From Ceratorhiza oryzae-sativae (lineage: Eukaryota; Basidiomycota; Agaricomycetes; Cantharellales; Ceratobasidiaceae), in NCBI GenBank assembly GCA_030998015.1, contig JARWMV010000244.1, positions 186,001 through 250,000 of the forward strand: a DNA stretch of 64,000 bases, read 5' to 3'. The notes under the pieces are model-generated. The model made no database searches. It had not been told where the DNA came from and saw nothing but the letters and a program-made list of their open reading frames with translations. Below, in pieces: positions 21,840 through 33,051 of the stretch. Each line of letters starts with the position of its first letter. Within the stretch, counting starts at the first letter, position 1. The translations under genes were made by a program, and so were the position numbers.

Positions 21840-23325
21840 AACTCTAGACCCCAGACAGGACATTCTGGAGTGACACCATGTAATATCTTGGTTAATTTTA
21901 ATCAAATGGTGTACCAAGTAGAATACCAAGATTCTCTGTCGTAGCTAGCAAGTTGGTGTAAGCTGTACGTGCTGCTCCTAAGATTAAATTTGACAAGAGC
22001 GACACGTGACCCAGCATTATTTAGAATTCGTGAGTTGATGAGACAGAGCCTGCGGAAGATCATCAGCAATACTGAATGATGGAAAAGCTCGGTGCTAGGA
22101 TGAAGGGCACATGATAAATGCGAAGCGGCGCGCGGCTGACGACGATCTCGCCCTGGCAGTGCCTGTCGTCGCGCGTCGATTTTGTCCCACCCACCAGCCC
22201 GCTCTCCCTTGAGTTACAACCGACCGTGAGGCCTAAGGTATAGACCGATGCGTGAGTTGCACTCCTTGAGGTGGTCGCGCGTTGGGAATCCGGCCACGCT
22301 CGTACCGCCTTTGGCGGTGCACGCGTCGCCCAGACCAGCCGGAGGTTAGACCGACCGATGGGTCGTGCCCATTAGATGTTGGATTTAAGCGTACGAGCAT
22401 GTAATGTGTTCATGTGAATTCGCTTATGTATGCGCGGCTGCAGTTGTATACCCTCAGTTCTTGTTCACATTCATGTCTGGAGCTAAGTATATTTCTATGT
22501 ACGGCTCCCCCGGAAGTTTTCCCTGCCAAAATCAGAGCCAGCAATCGGCGCCGAATGTAGCACTAAAAACTACACAAAATTCAAACTCCTAAGGATTGCA
22601 TCAGCTCATGGGCTAACGGCTCCTAACGACTCTAGGGAGCCTCATGAAATAAACCAATTTTAAAGATACCAGTTGTCCCTATATTATTACACATGGGCCA
22701 AACGAGACTCTCACCAGTATCTTGAGCCCAGGAAGTCGCTGAATGGACAACGAAACATAGCCTCCCAGATTCAACTGCGAACGTTGTGGATCGAGCCCAG
22801 CTCGCTTTAAAACTATTTCATTCGCTTTCGTTGACCGATATTGGACATGGTGGCCTACTGCTGTGTCTCGGGTGTGGTTCTGGTGACGCCCATTGTGACC
22901 ATACTCATCCCGATCCATTTTGTCGCACTCACCGGCGTCCTAGATCCACCTAGAATAGAATTCAAGGCCAGGGAGATTATTCGACGTCACTTTGGGATCC
23001 AGTCCTTGGCATTAGGGAACCACGAAAAAGAGAGGTCACGGCACATGGCAGAGAATCGGAAGGTGCACCAGCGCCGGCCAGTGGATGACACTTTATGAAT
23101 TTCTACAATTGCTACCTCTCACTTCTACTTGAACGATAAAACAAGCGAAAGAATGGGGGGAAAAGATCCAAATAATAAGCCGGTTGGTTAAAGTACGGTG
23201 GTCAGAGGCTTCGAATCGCATGAGCGTTTGTATTGGTGATTTAGCAGGAAGGGGAATGGGCACATTTAGAATGAGAGTAAGCGGTTGGATCAAGATTCTT
23301 GATCTGTGTACGCAGTAGTGGTACC
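21840..23325. other. Intergenic, nothing recognised
   Basis: Short overlapping frames only. A GC-rich patch at about 22115-22350 stands out in composition but shows no gene, RNA fold or repeat I can support. Confidence 0.35.
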
Positions 23326-23880
23326 TCATATACCGCTAATTCGACTATTGAAATGGTAAGTTCTATTATTCAATCGACCGTATAGATATACATACGTTGT
23401 ATGCGCCTCGATATCTTGTGCGTGCCAGATATCTTGTAAGGCCGCGGCAAAAACATAGCTCTCGCCGAACTCGGTCTCTTCATACACGCTTTCCAATCTT
23501 ACATCGATAATTCTATCTGCCAGCGATGGCCGTCTCCGTCCCATTCGAGTCGGCCCAGATGAGTGGATTGAGACCCGGTCCCGAGGAACGCTAGAGCTAG
23601 GCTCTGCACAGATTGAAAGGCGTGAAGTGAACTGAGCGGCGTCAAGGGGAAGAATATCAAACAAAGCGAGGGTGTTAGGACGCGATTGGCCTCTTGGACA
23701 AACATGATTAAGGAGAGTGAGCAGCTGCTTGACTGCACGGGAAATGGTGGGTCGGCGTATATTTATCCCACTTGGTCGGCCTGCGACGGTCCTCATTGTG
23801 GTTTGGAGAATTATGGGGGGAATAAGAGTATGAAGCTCGTGGATCATCCCAACGGGCTTATATGTGCTGTCCTGGCCCAA
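23326..23880 (-). CDS. Hypothetical single-exon ORF (184 aa)
   Basis: Not recognised. One open frame reads FDILPLDAAQFTSRLSICAE, RIIDVRLESVYEETEFGESY and VFAAALQDIWHAQDIEAHTT. Its second half has clear protein-like composition; the first 25 residues do not, so the true start may be an internal ATG or an upstream exon. No domain is visible. Confidence 0.35.
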   Translation of the reverse strand: MGQDSTYKPVGMIHELHTLIPPIILQTTMRTVAGRPSGINIRRPTISRAVKQLLTLLNHVCPRGQSRPNTLALFDILPLDAAQFTSRLSICAEPSSSVPRDRVSIHSSGPTRMGRRRPSLADRIIDVRLESVYEETEFGESYVFAAALQDIWHAQDIEAHTTYVYLYGRLNNRTYHFNSRISGI

Positions 23881-24353
23881 GTAGATCCGAGGTGGCTTTT
23901 TGCGGCTTGATCAGCGGCAGAGTGCGAGCTTGGGCCATGCCACTATTCTCGTGGTCACGCGCCACTCACTCTCAATAAAATTAGGCCAATCAAAGAGCAC
24001 ACGCCGCAATCCCACGTCTAGTCTGCTCTCATCCTCTTCGTTCATCGCCGTTACGCCAAGAGGAAACAGTAGCTCTAGGAAAATTAGTCAGAGTCGTGCA
24101 CATGATTGGGATAAATTCAATAAAAAGGATGCTACAAGAGGGGGAATCGCTGAGGAAAATTGGAGTTAGGTGGATAGCTAATCGAGACAAATTAAATGAC
24201 AGAAGGCTTGACCGGCTAATTTCCCGCTCGTAAGGCTTGGCCGCTAAGACCTGACATAAACGCAAGAATGCCGCCCAGCCCACTGTTCCATGTTGCTCGT
24301 CATAGGACGCCTGAAGTTACGAGTTAGGTCAAAACGCATATAAGACTTGAATC

Positions 24354-27319
24354 TCAGCAACTAACTCGCGTAAACGATAATTCTGCGTTGTTCTCCAGAT
24401 CCAATGTTGTCTCGGTTACTACGCTTGACCCTGGCGCATTGAACGAAACGGGGGCAACGCCGTGCTGCCCGCTGGTATTTTTTACTAGCATGAATTGCTT
24501 TTCCTCGAGATAGAAGGACTGAGGGGGGTCAGGTTGGAACATATCGGCATCGGTTGTGAAACTGTAGCGCCCAAAATTAGCGAGCGAAGGATAGGCGCGG
24601 ACAGAGTGGTGCATACAACTTCGAAAGTTCATTTAGGTAAGTTTGAAGAGCTTCTGGTACACGAGCTGGTTCAAGTGGTTGAGAACTTGAAACCTGCAAA
24701 GATATATCAAGCGTGCTGGTGCACCGAATTTAAGCAGAGGTCAATCACAGATCAACCCATAATAAATAAACTAACCCATCGGGCATCATAACTTCTGCAA
24801 CGGATTTCGTCCCGATGGATATTTCGAACGGCAGAGATTCCGGTTCGCTAGTTATTTCAGTCTCCTGCAGCGGCCCAGCCTTGTCCGAGTCGGTGATCTC
24901 TGCTTGAACAGGGGAAATGGGACCGCCCAGGGGATTCGGCTTATTGTTCTTGTCCCCCAGTTCCAGAGCGTCAGCTGATTCACTTTCTGTGAACCTAGTC
25001 TCATTGGCACCAGCAGGTTCGATGGGAGAATCCTCTGCTGGGGGCAGCTCAACACTGACATCCACAAGCTCGTCTCCATTGACCATCTGATACTGCAACT
25101 GATGCATCGACTTGGCCGAGGTTGGCGCTAAACCAACCAAAGGGGGTACAACTCTAGAAACGTATCAACATGAGCCTTAGATATGCAAGATCCGCGAGAT
25201 TAAATACCCTGGAGTGAAATAGCGCGAGTCGCTTCCTTGTTTTGCAGCCCATTCGAGGGCAGGTGCAATGGAGACAGGTTCTTTGAGCGGAGGCAGAAGA
25301 CTCGACGAATCAGTACCCTTATAGGTGATGTGCCCAAACCTAGCCAAATAGTGAGTTATGAAACTGAAGCCATACGCACTACTCACGTAGCCGTTACTTT
25401 CTGGGTTGACCCTTCCGCGGGTGGGACCGTATCGAAAAGAAGTCGGCGAAGATCTACCACCTCCCCGCTGAGCGATGTAGCAACTGCGTCACTGGCGCTT
25501 GAGCCGTCTTCTGTAGCAAGTAGACTAGTAATCCCTTGGCCCTCATCTTCTCCTGTATTCAGGGGAGCGTGCTCTCCTAAAACAATTGCTTCATCCTCGT
25601 CCACTTGTCGTTCGGGCTTTGCGTCTCGATACTGAAAGTGGACAATATTTTCGAGCGAGGCATTTTCAGGTAGGCGCTTCAAATATCTAACCCGCTGAAG
25701 CCGGAAATTTTGATCGTCGAACGGGTACAGAGCGTACTTGACCGACGTAGACGTAGGAGGAACTGGTTGCACTAGAGAGAGTAGAGTGATACGAGATCGA
25801 TGAGCGTCCTGAATGATAGAAGGGTTGTGAGTGATTTGCGGGAAGGCATATGGTGTAAAAACGGGAGCACCTCCAGAACAGCGCGCTCTACGAGGCGTTC
25901 AGCAGTATATGCATTTCGTGCGTCGCGAGCCGTAACGAGAACCGATGCACGAGGCCCTTCTCCATCCTCTAAATCCTCTGGTGGTTGGGTCACGTTCTCG
26001 CAGAAAGCGTCGGCTATTCGCGATATGGTCCGTAAACGAGATGGTGCCAACGGGGGGCCAATAGGAAGCACTACCAGGCGGGCAATGACAGACTAGACCC
26101 AAGCCATGAGTTTGTAATTATCTGGTGGGTGTGAGATCAGTGCCGGAGCTTACCTTTCGCAGTTCCTCCAGATATTTTTTGAGCCTTTGATGATTGGCCT
26201 TTGTCCCAATGCTCGGAGTACAAACCGCGGTGATTCTGTTTGAGCAGTTTCAGAAGTAAAACCCTCCTTTGATGACGTAGGTTGATCTCTGTCCACAGAC
26301 ACGTTCAATTGCAGCTGCCTCGAAACATTGAGAAGATTTTCTCCGTCTCTGCCCAGGAGAATGAATAGATCTGAGGGCGAGATGGGGTAGACTAAAGGCT
26401 GAGCGGGTTAGGCGCCATCTTTGTCTAAATACGAATAGTACTTGCGTTCTTCGATTTTGTCCGTCACCTCCGCGAGTTGATTCGCGATTACCGTAGGGTG
26501 CGGCATCCTGAATTGTTGATACATGATACGATGTATGATCTTTGGTTTCGTGTCATTTTTGCCGTGGTATCTTTTGCGAGACTGAAGTTCTTCTTCAAAG
26601 TGGCGGAGCTGCACTACGGTAAACCTCTTGCTGATCGACCTTTCGGTTGCCTCGTAGAGTGCCATGTACTCGAGCTTTTTCGCTTTGTTAGAACCTGCAG
26701 AAACCATCTTCTTTGCAAGAGGCCCTCCTCCAACCGGGGCTTCTTGGGCCCCAAGATACTCGATGTCCAGGCGGAGCTGGTGATTTTCTGGCAGCAAGGT
26801 TCTCCCAACACCTAGCTCCCCTTCGAGTGCGGCGGCGATGGTAGATACGGCTGGACGAAGCGCCATGAGATGCTGGAGTGTAGGCTTCGCATCACGTTCG
26901 TTTAAAGATCCTTGATATAAAGTCCAGATATCCGCGGCAGGTCCGTCCTGTCCCTCGGCAGCATCTGCCTCTGCTGCTGTAGATTTCTTCGACAGCTTGG
27001 GGGGCAACGAACGAATGGCTGGAGTTGATACGGAGGGCGGTAGCGTGAGCGTGGGTGGTGGTTTAACTGGGGGACGTCGAGGAACAATTACTGGTTGATG
27101 TGAAAAGATTTTGGCAGCAGGAGAGTCAGGATAGGAGTCGGAGCTAGATCTACCAGTAGGACTAGTTTTTGATTCAGAGACATCTGAAGAGTTGGGTCTC
27201 TTGGCTCGAGAAGATTGATTGGAGTTTGGGTCACGATTGGCAGAAGTCACGGTGTAGTGCCGCCCAACAGCCAAACACCGACTTGCTTTCGAGAGCGAGA
27301 TCCGAGCACGTACTGCCAT
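24354..27319 (-). CDS. Mitochondrial protein, SLS1-like inner-membrane regulator (tentative)
   Basis: SLS1-type proteins sit on the mitochondrial inner membrane and couple transcription to translation of mitochondrial mRNAs. The N-terminus MAVRARISLSKASRC followed by LAVGRHYTVTSAN is a strong mitochondrial targeting sequence (Arg/Ser rich, no acids). A Pro/Ser-rich low-complexity region follows, then a basic helical part with RFTVVQLRHFEEELQSRKRY and IIHRIMYQQFRMPHPTVIAN. An in-frame stop at 26408 lies inside a 69-nt phase-0 intron (GTGACG...CGCTCAG) that links to LVYPISPSDLFILLGRDGEN. Later exons give SFRTLIDLVSLYSL-type pieces, TSTSVKYALYPFDDQNFRLQ, FGHITYKGTDSSSLLPPLKE, an acidic region and a terminal exon with RAYPSLANFGRYSFTTDAD. 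The family call rests on the leader, the SPSDLFILLGRDG segment and overall layout, and is not certain. Confidence 0.55.
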
Positions 27320-27872
27320 TTTCCTGTCTTCCGGTCAGGTATTGTAGAATCAGTGTTCGTTGCCGGACAACTGTGTGCGATCTACTTACCTCGCTGCTTG
27401 TTTAGATTAGTGTCTTGTTACCAGTAACCACCGCGTCAACGAAAACTTGGTCCCGAGGTTAGCGCATCGACGCAAGATCTATATCGGCCCGCAGCAACTC
27501 GAGACGCTCCAATTTATCCCGCCGGCAATCACAAAACGAACCTGGGGCCTGGGCTAGCGATCACCGCAAAATTCTATGATCATCATCGGATGTCACGTGC
27601 CACGCCTGCTCCTTTCCCAAGGCTCTCCCTCGCTAGCGGTTGGCCAAGATCTTTGGCATGATGAAATGCCTCTGGGCTCTCATCAATATCCTCAAGATTC
27701 ATGGCGCCTTCCGCTTCCCTCGTGGTCGCTCTGACTGTTTTGTTTTGTTTCTCGTTCCCCGCTACAGCCAGATCAATTCAAGTACCTCAGAAATTTCACA
27801 GAATAGTTTACACTTTTATCTGAGAAGCAGAGAACGCTAAAACTTTAAGCCCGATTAATTTACGGGTGCAAG
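27320..27872. other. Promoter and spacer upstream of the SLS1-like gene
   Basis: No gene seen. It holds the leader of the minus-strand SLS1-like gene and the 3' flank of a hypothetical gene. Confidence 0.4.
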
Positions 27873-27888
27873 TCACCCCATACCAGCC

Positions 27889-28358
27889 TTAGGTATGTGA
27901 CTCTTCACAATCGCCAACGTCAACGTGTTCCCACTCATCCAACGGACAGGCATCGGCGTGGTCACTCCCGCAATAGCCCACTTTAGGCATTCGGCTAACA
28001 AGACGTGACACGACCTGGGCGATAACGCCCGCTGAATTGCAGGCGTTGGCGGCCAAATCAATTCCAGGCATTGCGTTTGCGGCCATAGCCAATAGCAAGG
28101 TTCGAATAATGTTTGCCTGGTGAAGCTCGGCTGTCGTGTCGAGTTTATTAACACATTAGCCAAGAAAATAATTAAATACTCCAACCTAATCAACTTACCG
28201 AATGATCCCGATGTTGGAGGGACCGACCGCCGCGATGTACGAACCCGGGCGCCAGGCTCGCCCCTACGCATGTCCAACATCCCAGACAACGCTTCCTCTA
28301 TTATCACCTCCACTATGTGAAGAAATTGTGTTAGATGAATGAAAGACCAGAACGACAC
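27889..28358 (-). CDS. Hypothetical small protein, Cys-containing, two or more exons
   Basis: Not recognised. A 5' exon reading LSGMLDMRRGEPGARV and RRSVPPTSGSF ends at GTAAGT, and a 68-nt intron ends in CACGACAG. The last exon reads ELHQANIIRTLLLAMAANAM, LAANACNSAGVIAQVVSRLV, RMPKVGYCGSDHADACPLDE and ends in DCEESHT. Four Cys in the second half and a hydrophobic stretch before them resemble a small secreted protein, but a signal peptide at the start is not visible, so the 5' model is unsure. Confidence 0.35.
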
Positions 28359-31103
28359 TCGGCGTACTGTCTTCGGCGCGATATATCATCATTAGGTTTT
28401 CAGTAACTAAAACACATTGTCAATGATCACAAAATCGAGAAAACGGAGAAGCCTGACCAATTCTCAAATCCTCGGGACAAATAAATACGCTCCTCAATGA
28501 GATCCTATATGAGTGGACAAGCAAATCGACCTGAGAACGTTCTTACCCCATTGCAGGTTGGCCATGATCCCGGCTCAGCGATTTGAGGAGGGACATCGGA
28601 ACCGCTTTCCGGCCTTTTCGATCGCCTGCAATGGATGCTCAAGTCAGCGATATCGGAGCGCCAACCAGAGGACGGTGACGAACGATGAAGAATGTGGTGA
28701 GGTGGAGCTGGGGACAGCGGCAGAAAGAATTATTGAATTTTGATTTCACCAATCCCCCAAGTATCATAATATGGAAAGACGAGGGGGGGGGGACGACAAC
28801 AGCGAGCTGGAGGAGGAAAGGATCTTCATAAGGGATGATATACCCCCCTGATCGTCGGTGCAAAGCACTAGTCAGGTGGGCCCATCGCCTGCGGCAGAAA
28901 GGTCCTGGTGGCGCACTCAGTGCTTTACCGGAGAAAAGTCCGATCGGAAAGGATTAATCCAGAGGCTTGGGCCTCATAAACAGGTTAATTTCGCGCCCGC
29001 CTCCGCAGGACGAGCTTGTATTCGGGACGAGAAATGAGATAACCAAAATGCCGCCGGCCCAGAGACGCGGTAGACCTTGGCAGACGTGTGGACATCATGA
29101 AGCATGACCATACCGAAGCCTAACATTGGCGCGTACGAAGACATGCACGTTTCATAGTTCGATATCGTGTGGATGAAGATCTTCACCAGATAACCGTTAC
29201 CGGCGTGGGTTGAAACACCAAGGCAAGTACCAATGACCCGCCAGGCTAGGGTGTTGACGAAACCGGATCTCCTATCTCCTATCGCCGCTTGGCAACCGAC
29301 GTTGATCGGGGAACTTGAATGTGATTTTACGTCATCACGGTTCGAAGCCGAATGAATTGTCGGTTTGTGACCTGCTGCTGAACTGGTGGAGTTGTGATTG
29401 TCCTGCTCACTAGATCGGGAACAGAGTTGATCTCTTGAATTAGAAAAATGGGCTCTTCAAAACCACCCCTCAGTTTGTTGTTTCCCGAAGTGACACAAAA
29501 GTAGAAAGCGCGCACATCAGTGCTTCATCACCGTGATAGGACGGTCATCTCGTGGAGCTAAGCTGCAAAAACCGAGATCAAATGCCGTACTACTACACTG
29601 CTCTGGCGGGTACGAACTATTGTTCATACCGACTAGTAGACACGAGTGTCCCCCGAGTTGACACACTCCGAAATTACTCGAGGATGGTCGATGAATGAGA
29701 GAAGCACACGGGTCCCTTTGGTTGGGTGGCGGAACGACTCGCTTTCGGTTGTGCCACGTGCTCCTCTGATGTATATAAATATGACCGTCGTACGCACTGC
29801 CAGAGGATTTCTCACCAACCGTCGCTCTCTCGTCACATCGCCTAGGACGCCCAGTCCCGCAACATGGCCTCGCGCACTAATCTTCAAAATAATGTAACCG
29901 AGAGCAGAAGGCATCCTTGGAGCTGATACCCGACTAGCAGGAAAACAATTGGCAAGGTCATAGGTTCCCAGGAGCTCTCCTAGACATGCAGTCACCCCAA
30001 AATCCAACCTAGATCACTTTAAGTCGTTTCAAAACAATTTCTATGTTGAACCGGGCCAGAAATGATTGAGGGATCAGCGCAAAGTTAGGAGAGATAATTA
30101 CATGGTTAGCACCGTTGCTTCGCTAAGAAACCACGCCTCAGTGCATACTGGGGTGCGACCCCCGATAATGGGTACTGGCAGTCATGCATTACCCCTGCTG
30201 ATTCACAGGACCGATCCTGTTTGCAATTCGACACTTGATCCGAGCTGGGAGCGGGCTTCATCACGCTTCCATTCTTTCTATACTGTGAAAGCGTACGGGG
30301 GGTGCATGAAAACAGCAAACATCGAGATAATGCATGGCCCCCACCTGAGTCCGGTTACAAAGCCCAATTGATTTGAATCCTTGTTGTCGAGCTCTACAAT
30401 GGTGAGGTTGGTAGGCCAGGATTGGGTACCAGGCGGTGACGGAACGAGCGCCATTTGAATGCGTCATAGACCTGGAACGGACTATATTCATCACTGAATG
30501 GGGGCCTATGGACGTTGATTTCACATCCTAGCTCCGCAACTCATAGATTTTACGCTATGTACACAGACAGCCTGCCGATGGGCACGGGATATAAGTCTAA
30601 GCCGATTCCAGGTTTCGGCGCTAATGGGCTTGGAGCGAATGGATGGGGGTTGGATCGGCCCGTCTAGGATATCCATAGGCTTCCACAAACATCATGTTAA
30701 GCAACTCACTTTGTTATATCCCGTGTGAGGACAGTCTACAATTTTATAATGTTTGTATTGTCATAATTTAAGGCCAGGTGCTGATCCTACGATATCGGTC
30801 CTTGTACCCACTCTCTGAGTTGTTTCCACAGAAGATGTAATTATCTCAGACGATTTGAAACAATGTGCCTCGGTTACGCTGCGAATTGCTTTGGCTAATC
30901 TTCTATAACAGCACGATAACATGCGCAAATGTGCGGGGAAACCTCGATCCGATTGATGATCTTCCCCTCTGAGGGCTCTGTATCTTGAACACAACGTTAT
31001 CGTGGACTGTGCCTATTTGGGATATTGCGTGGCCAACCTGTTTACTTCAATTTATGCTTCGAATAGCAATGCATGGACTGTGCTAAAGTATTTATTCTAC
31101 GAT
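28359..31103. other. Gene-poor region
   Basis: Only short, overlapping frames. A TATA-like GTATATAAATA at about 29770 is followed by ATGGCCTCGCGC near 29864 and then a GTAACC donor-like site, but no downstream exon is convincing. A repeat related to one at 60.74 kb follows this region. Confidence 0.35.
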
Positions 31104-31260
31104 AGGCTTTTGCGAGTCCGCCAGAAAATCGGGTAAACGAGTGAATAAACGAATGAGGGCGAAGATACACGAAAATTTTACCGACGCATATAAGCGAACG
31201 GTACTGTATTGTCAAGCCACACATGAGTGCCGTAAGCGCCCCATGAGAACCGAATTCCAA
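31104..31260 (-). repeat. Dispersed repeat, CpG-containing copy
   Basis: On the minus strand this 157-bp stretch aligns with 60740-60896 over its whole length. Both begin TTGGAATT and end near GGACT(C/T)GC. All 14 CpGs of this copy are TpG or CpA in the other. Confidence 0.8.
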
Positions 31261-31583
31261 CATAGGCTCGGCACCTTCCCATAATTGCGAGGACTTATGA
31301 AGCACTTGTCGATCAAACTGAATCACTAGTTTAGGGTAGCTGTGGCCCCGCTGATCGGCTAACTCCTAATACTCTATCGAGCTGGCTAAACTGAGAATGG
31401 GTAGTGCTTGACTCGTGCGACTGAATGGTGCACAGCAATTCACGTTGATATTAAAGGTTCCGCCTTCTGGGTACAGAAGAATCGAAGTGGAAGGTTTCGG
31501 GAGAAATATTTGAATTGGATTCAAGTGATGAAACTACAAGTCACTTGAGACTACAGGATCTGCTGGTGAGACTAGATTCAAGG

Positions 31584-33051
31584 TTACCCGACAGCCTCTG
31601 CGTTATCATTCGTAGGTGGCATCTGGTGAATTGACGACCCAACGACCAAGGATTCGGTATATTCAAAAGAGCCTTTCTCGAGGTAAGTCCAATCTTCGTG
31701 AATTGGGACCTTGGGTTCGGTATCTGAAGGGTGCTGTAATCTCTTCAGAGCGGCTCGATAGGCGCGCAAGGGATTACCCTTCATCATGGGCTTCAAAGTG
31801 TTGGACAGTATCAAAGTCCAAGAGGGTAACGATCGAGTCGTGGACATCAGATTACCTGAATAATCAGCAGACAATAAGGTCGTCATGTTACTCAATACCA
31901 GTCGGTTATTTGATCTGCGGACCTTTGAAAAGTTCATTGGGGAGATTTGTGGCTGGTTCGACTGGTTCGACTGGTTCGAAGGATGGGGTATGTCGGCATG
32001 GCTGTGTTGCATAGACATTCAGCGTCATGACTCACCCAGAGAATCTTGAGTGTCGTTTAAACCGTATTCCGAGAAGCTCAACTGGCCCGCTGCGGGGCGA
32101 TAGCAGGCATGCGCTGCACCACCCGGAATCATGAACGTGAATTTATCATACACTCCATCAGCCGCAGGAGCTTGAGTACGCTGGTTGCCTACAACTACGG
32201 GTTCAGCCTGAAACACCAATTATCAGAAACCCAAAACGCACCAACATCAAGCTGCCCGTGCGATGGTAGTGCCCTGCTGGAGAACATCAGCTCTCATGTG
32301 TTGCCAACACAACCAACGAAGGAGAATCCGTACGACAGATGGCCGAATAGCGCTTTGTCTAGCGAGCACATGATGTGGGGTTGGGGAAAATCTTAGCGCC
32401 CTTGACGAAAGACTGCGACGCAACCCGGTCAGAACTTGGTAGCACGGTGCTCGTAAAAACGTCCATACAACGAAGATGCTAATAGCGTTGAGTTGTGGCT
32501 TTTGGGAGACCGATATGTGTGGTACGGGCTCGGTTGTGTGACCGATGGGCATAGTCTGGGGGTGTTCAGCGAGCAAAGATTGCAGACCGCCATCCCGGAA
32601 CTTATAGGCCGAGTTCAATCGAGTTTGGGAATAGTTTGCTTCGTGAGTGTGGCCGGGCGACATCCGGTCGAAATGCACATGACCTTGGTGGCAAGAAGAG
32701 ACTTCAGGGGTAAAGACTTCACCCCGACAGCATGGGCGCCACACTAAAGGCATGGTGCAGGCGTCCGTTCCGAACAGAAGGCCTTTTGGGGCAGATAGAG
32801 GAGCACAACGTGGACACTCCGATATCAACGGAAAACGGCCGACGGAGCAATAACGGGTGAGCCAGTACCTCAGACCAGCTTTTCCGCTCTAGAAACCCAC
32901 CAATCCGGAACACGACTCGGTTCCTTAAGCACAAAGCGGCGAGCTCGAAAACCAGGTCACGAGCGCGTGACGCCAAGTGTGGTCGTCGAACAGAGACGGC
33001 ACAGACTGGCGTAACATCTAGTCCTATAATAGGATATTGTTCACCAGCCAT
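31584..33051 (-). CDS. Hypothetical protein with Cys/His pairs, multi-exon
   Basis: Not recognised. ATG at 33051 opens MAGEQYPIIGLDVTPVCAVS and RARDLVFELAALCLRNRVVF, ending SWSE at a GTACTG donor. A 52-nt intron in phase 0 leads to CPRCAPLSAPKGLLFGTDAC, MPLVWRPCCRGEVF, SSCHQGHVHFDRMSPGHTH. The order CxxC, C, CC, C-H, H, H is consistent with metal binding. A later exon reads VVVGNQRTQAPAADGVYDKF and GGAAHACYRPAAGQLSFSEY, and the last one HEDWTYLEKGSFEYTESLVV to a stop at 31584. Near 31960 the frame holds a short SNQ triplet repeat coded by a 9-10 bp tandem. Joins after the second exon are not fully resolved. Confidence 0.4.

Noticed and set aside
22115..22350. GC-rich patch as a possible structured RNA or rRNA fragment
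   Set aside because: I found no rRNA or tRNA signature and no clear long helix.
29770..29900. TATA-like box followed by ATGGCCTCGCGC and a GTAACC donor-like site
   Set aside because: No downstream exon with protein-like composition was found, so no gene was called.
31958..31985. Short tandem of TGGTTCGAC
   Set aside because: It reads as an SNQ triplet repeat within a hypothetical coding frame; it is not a CRISPR or a tRNA element.
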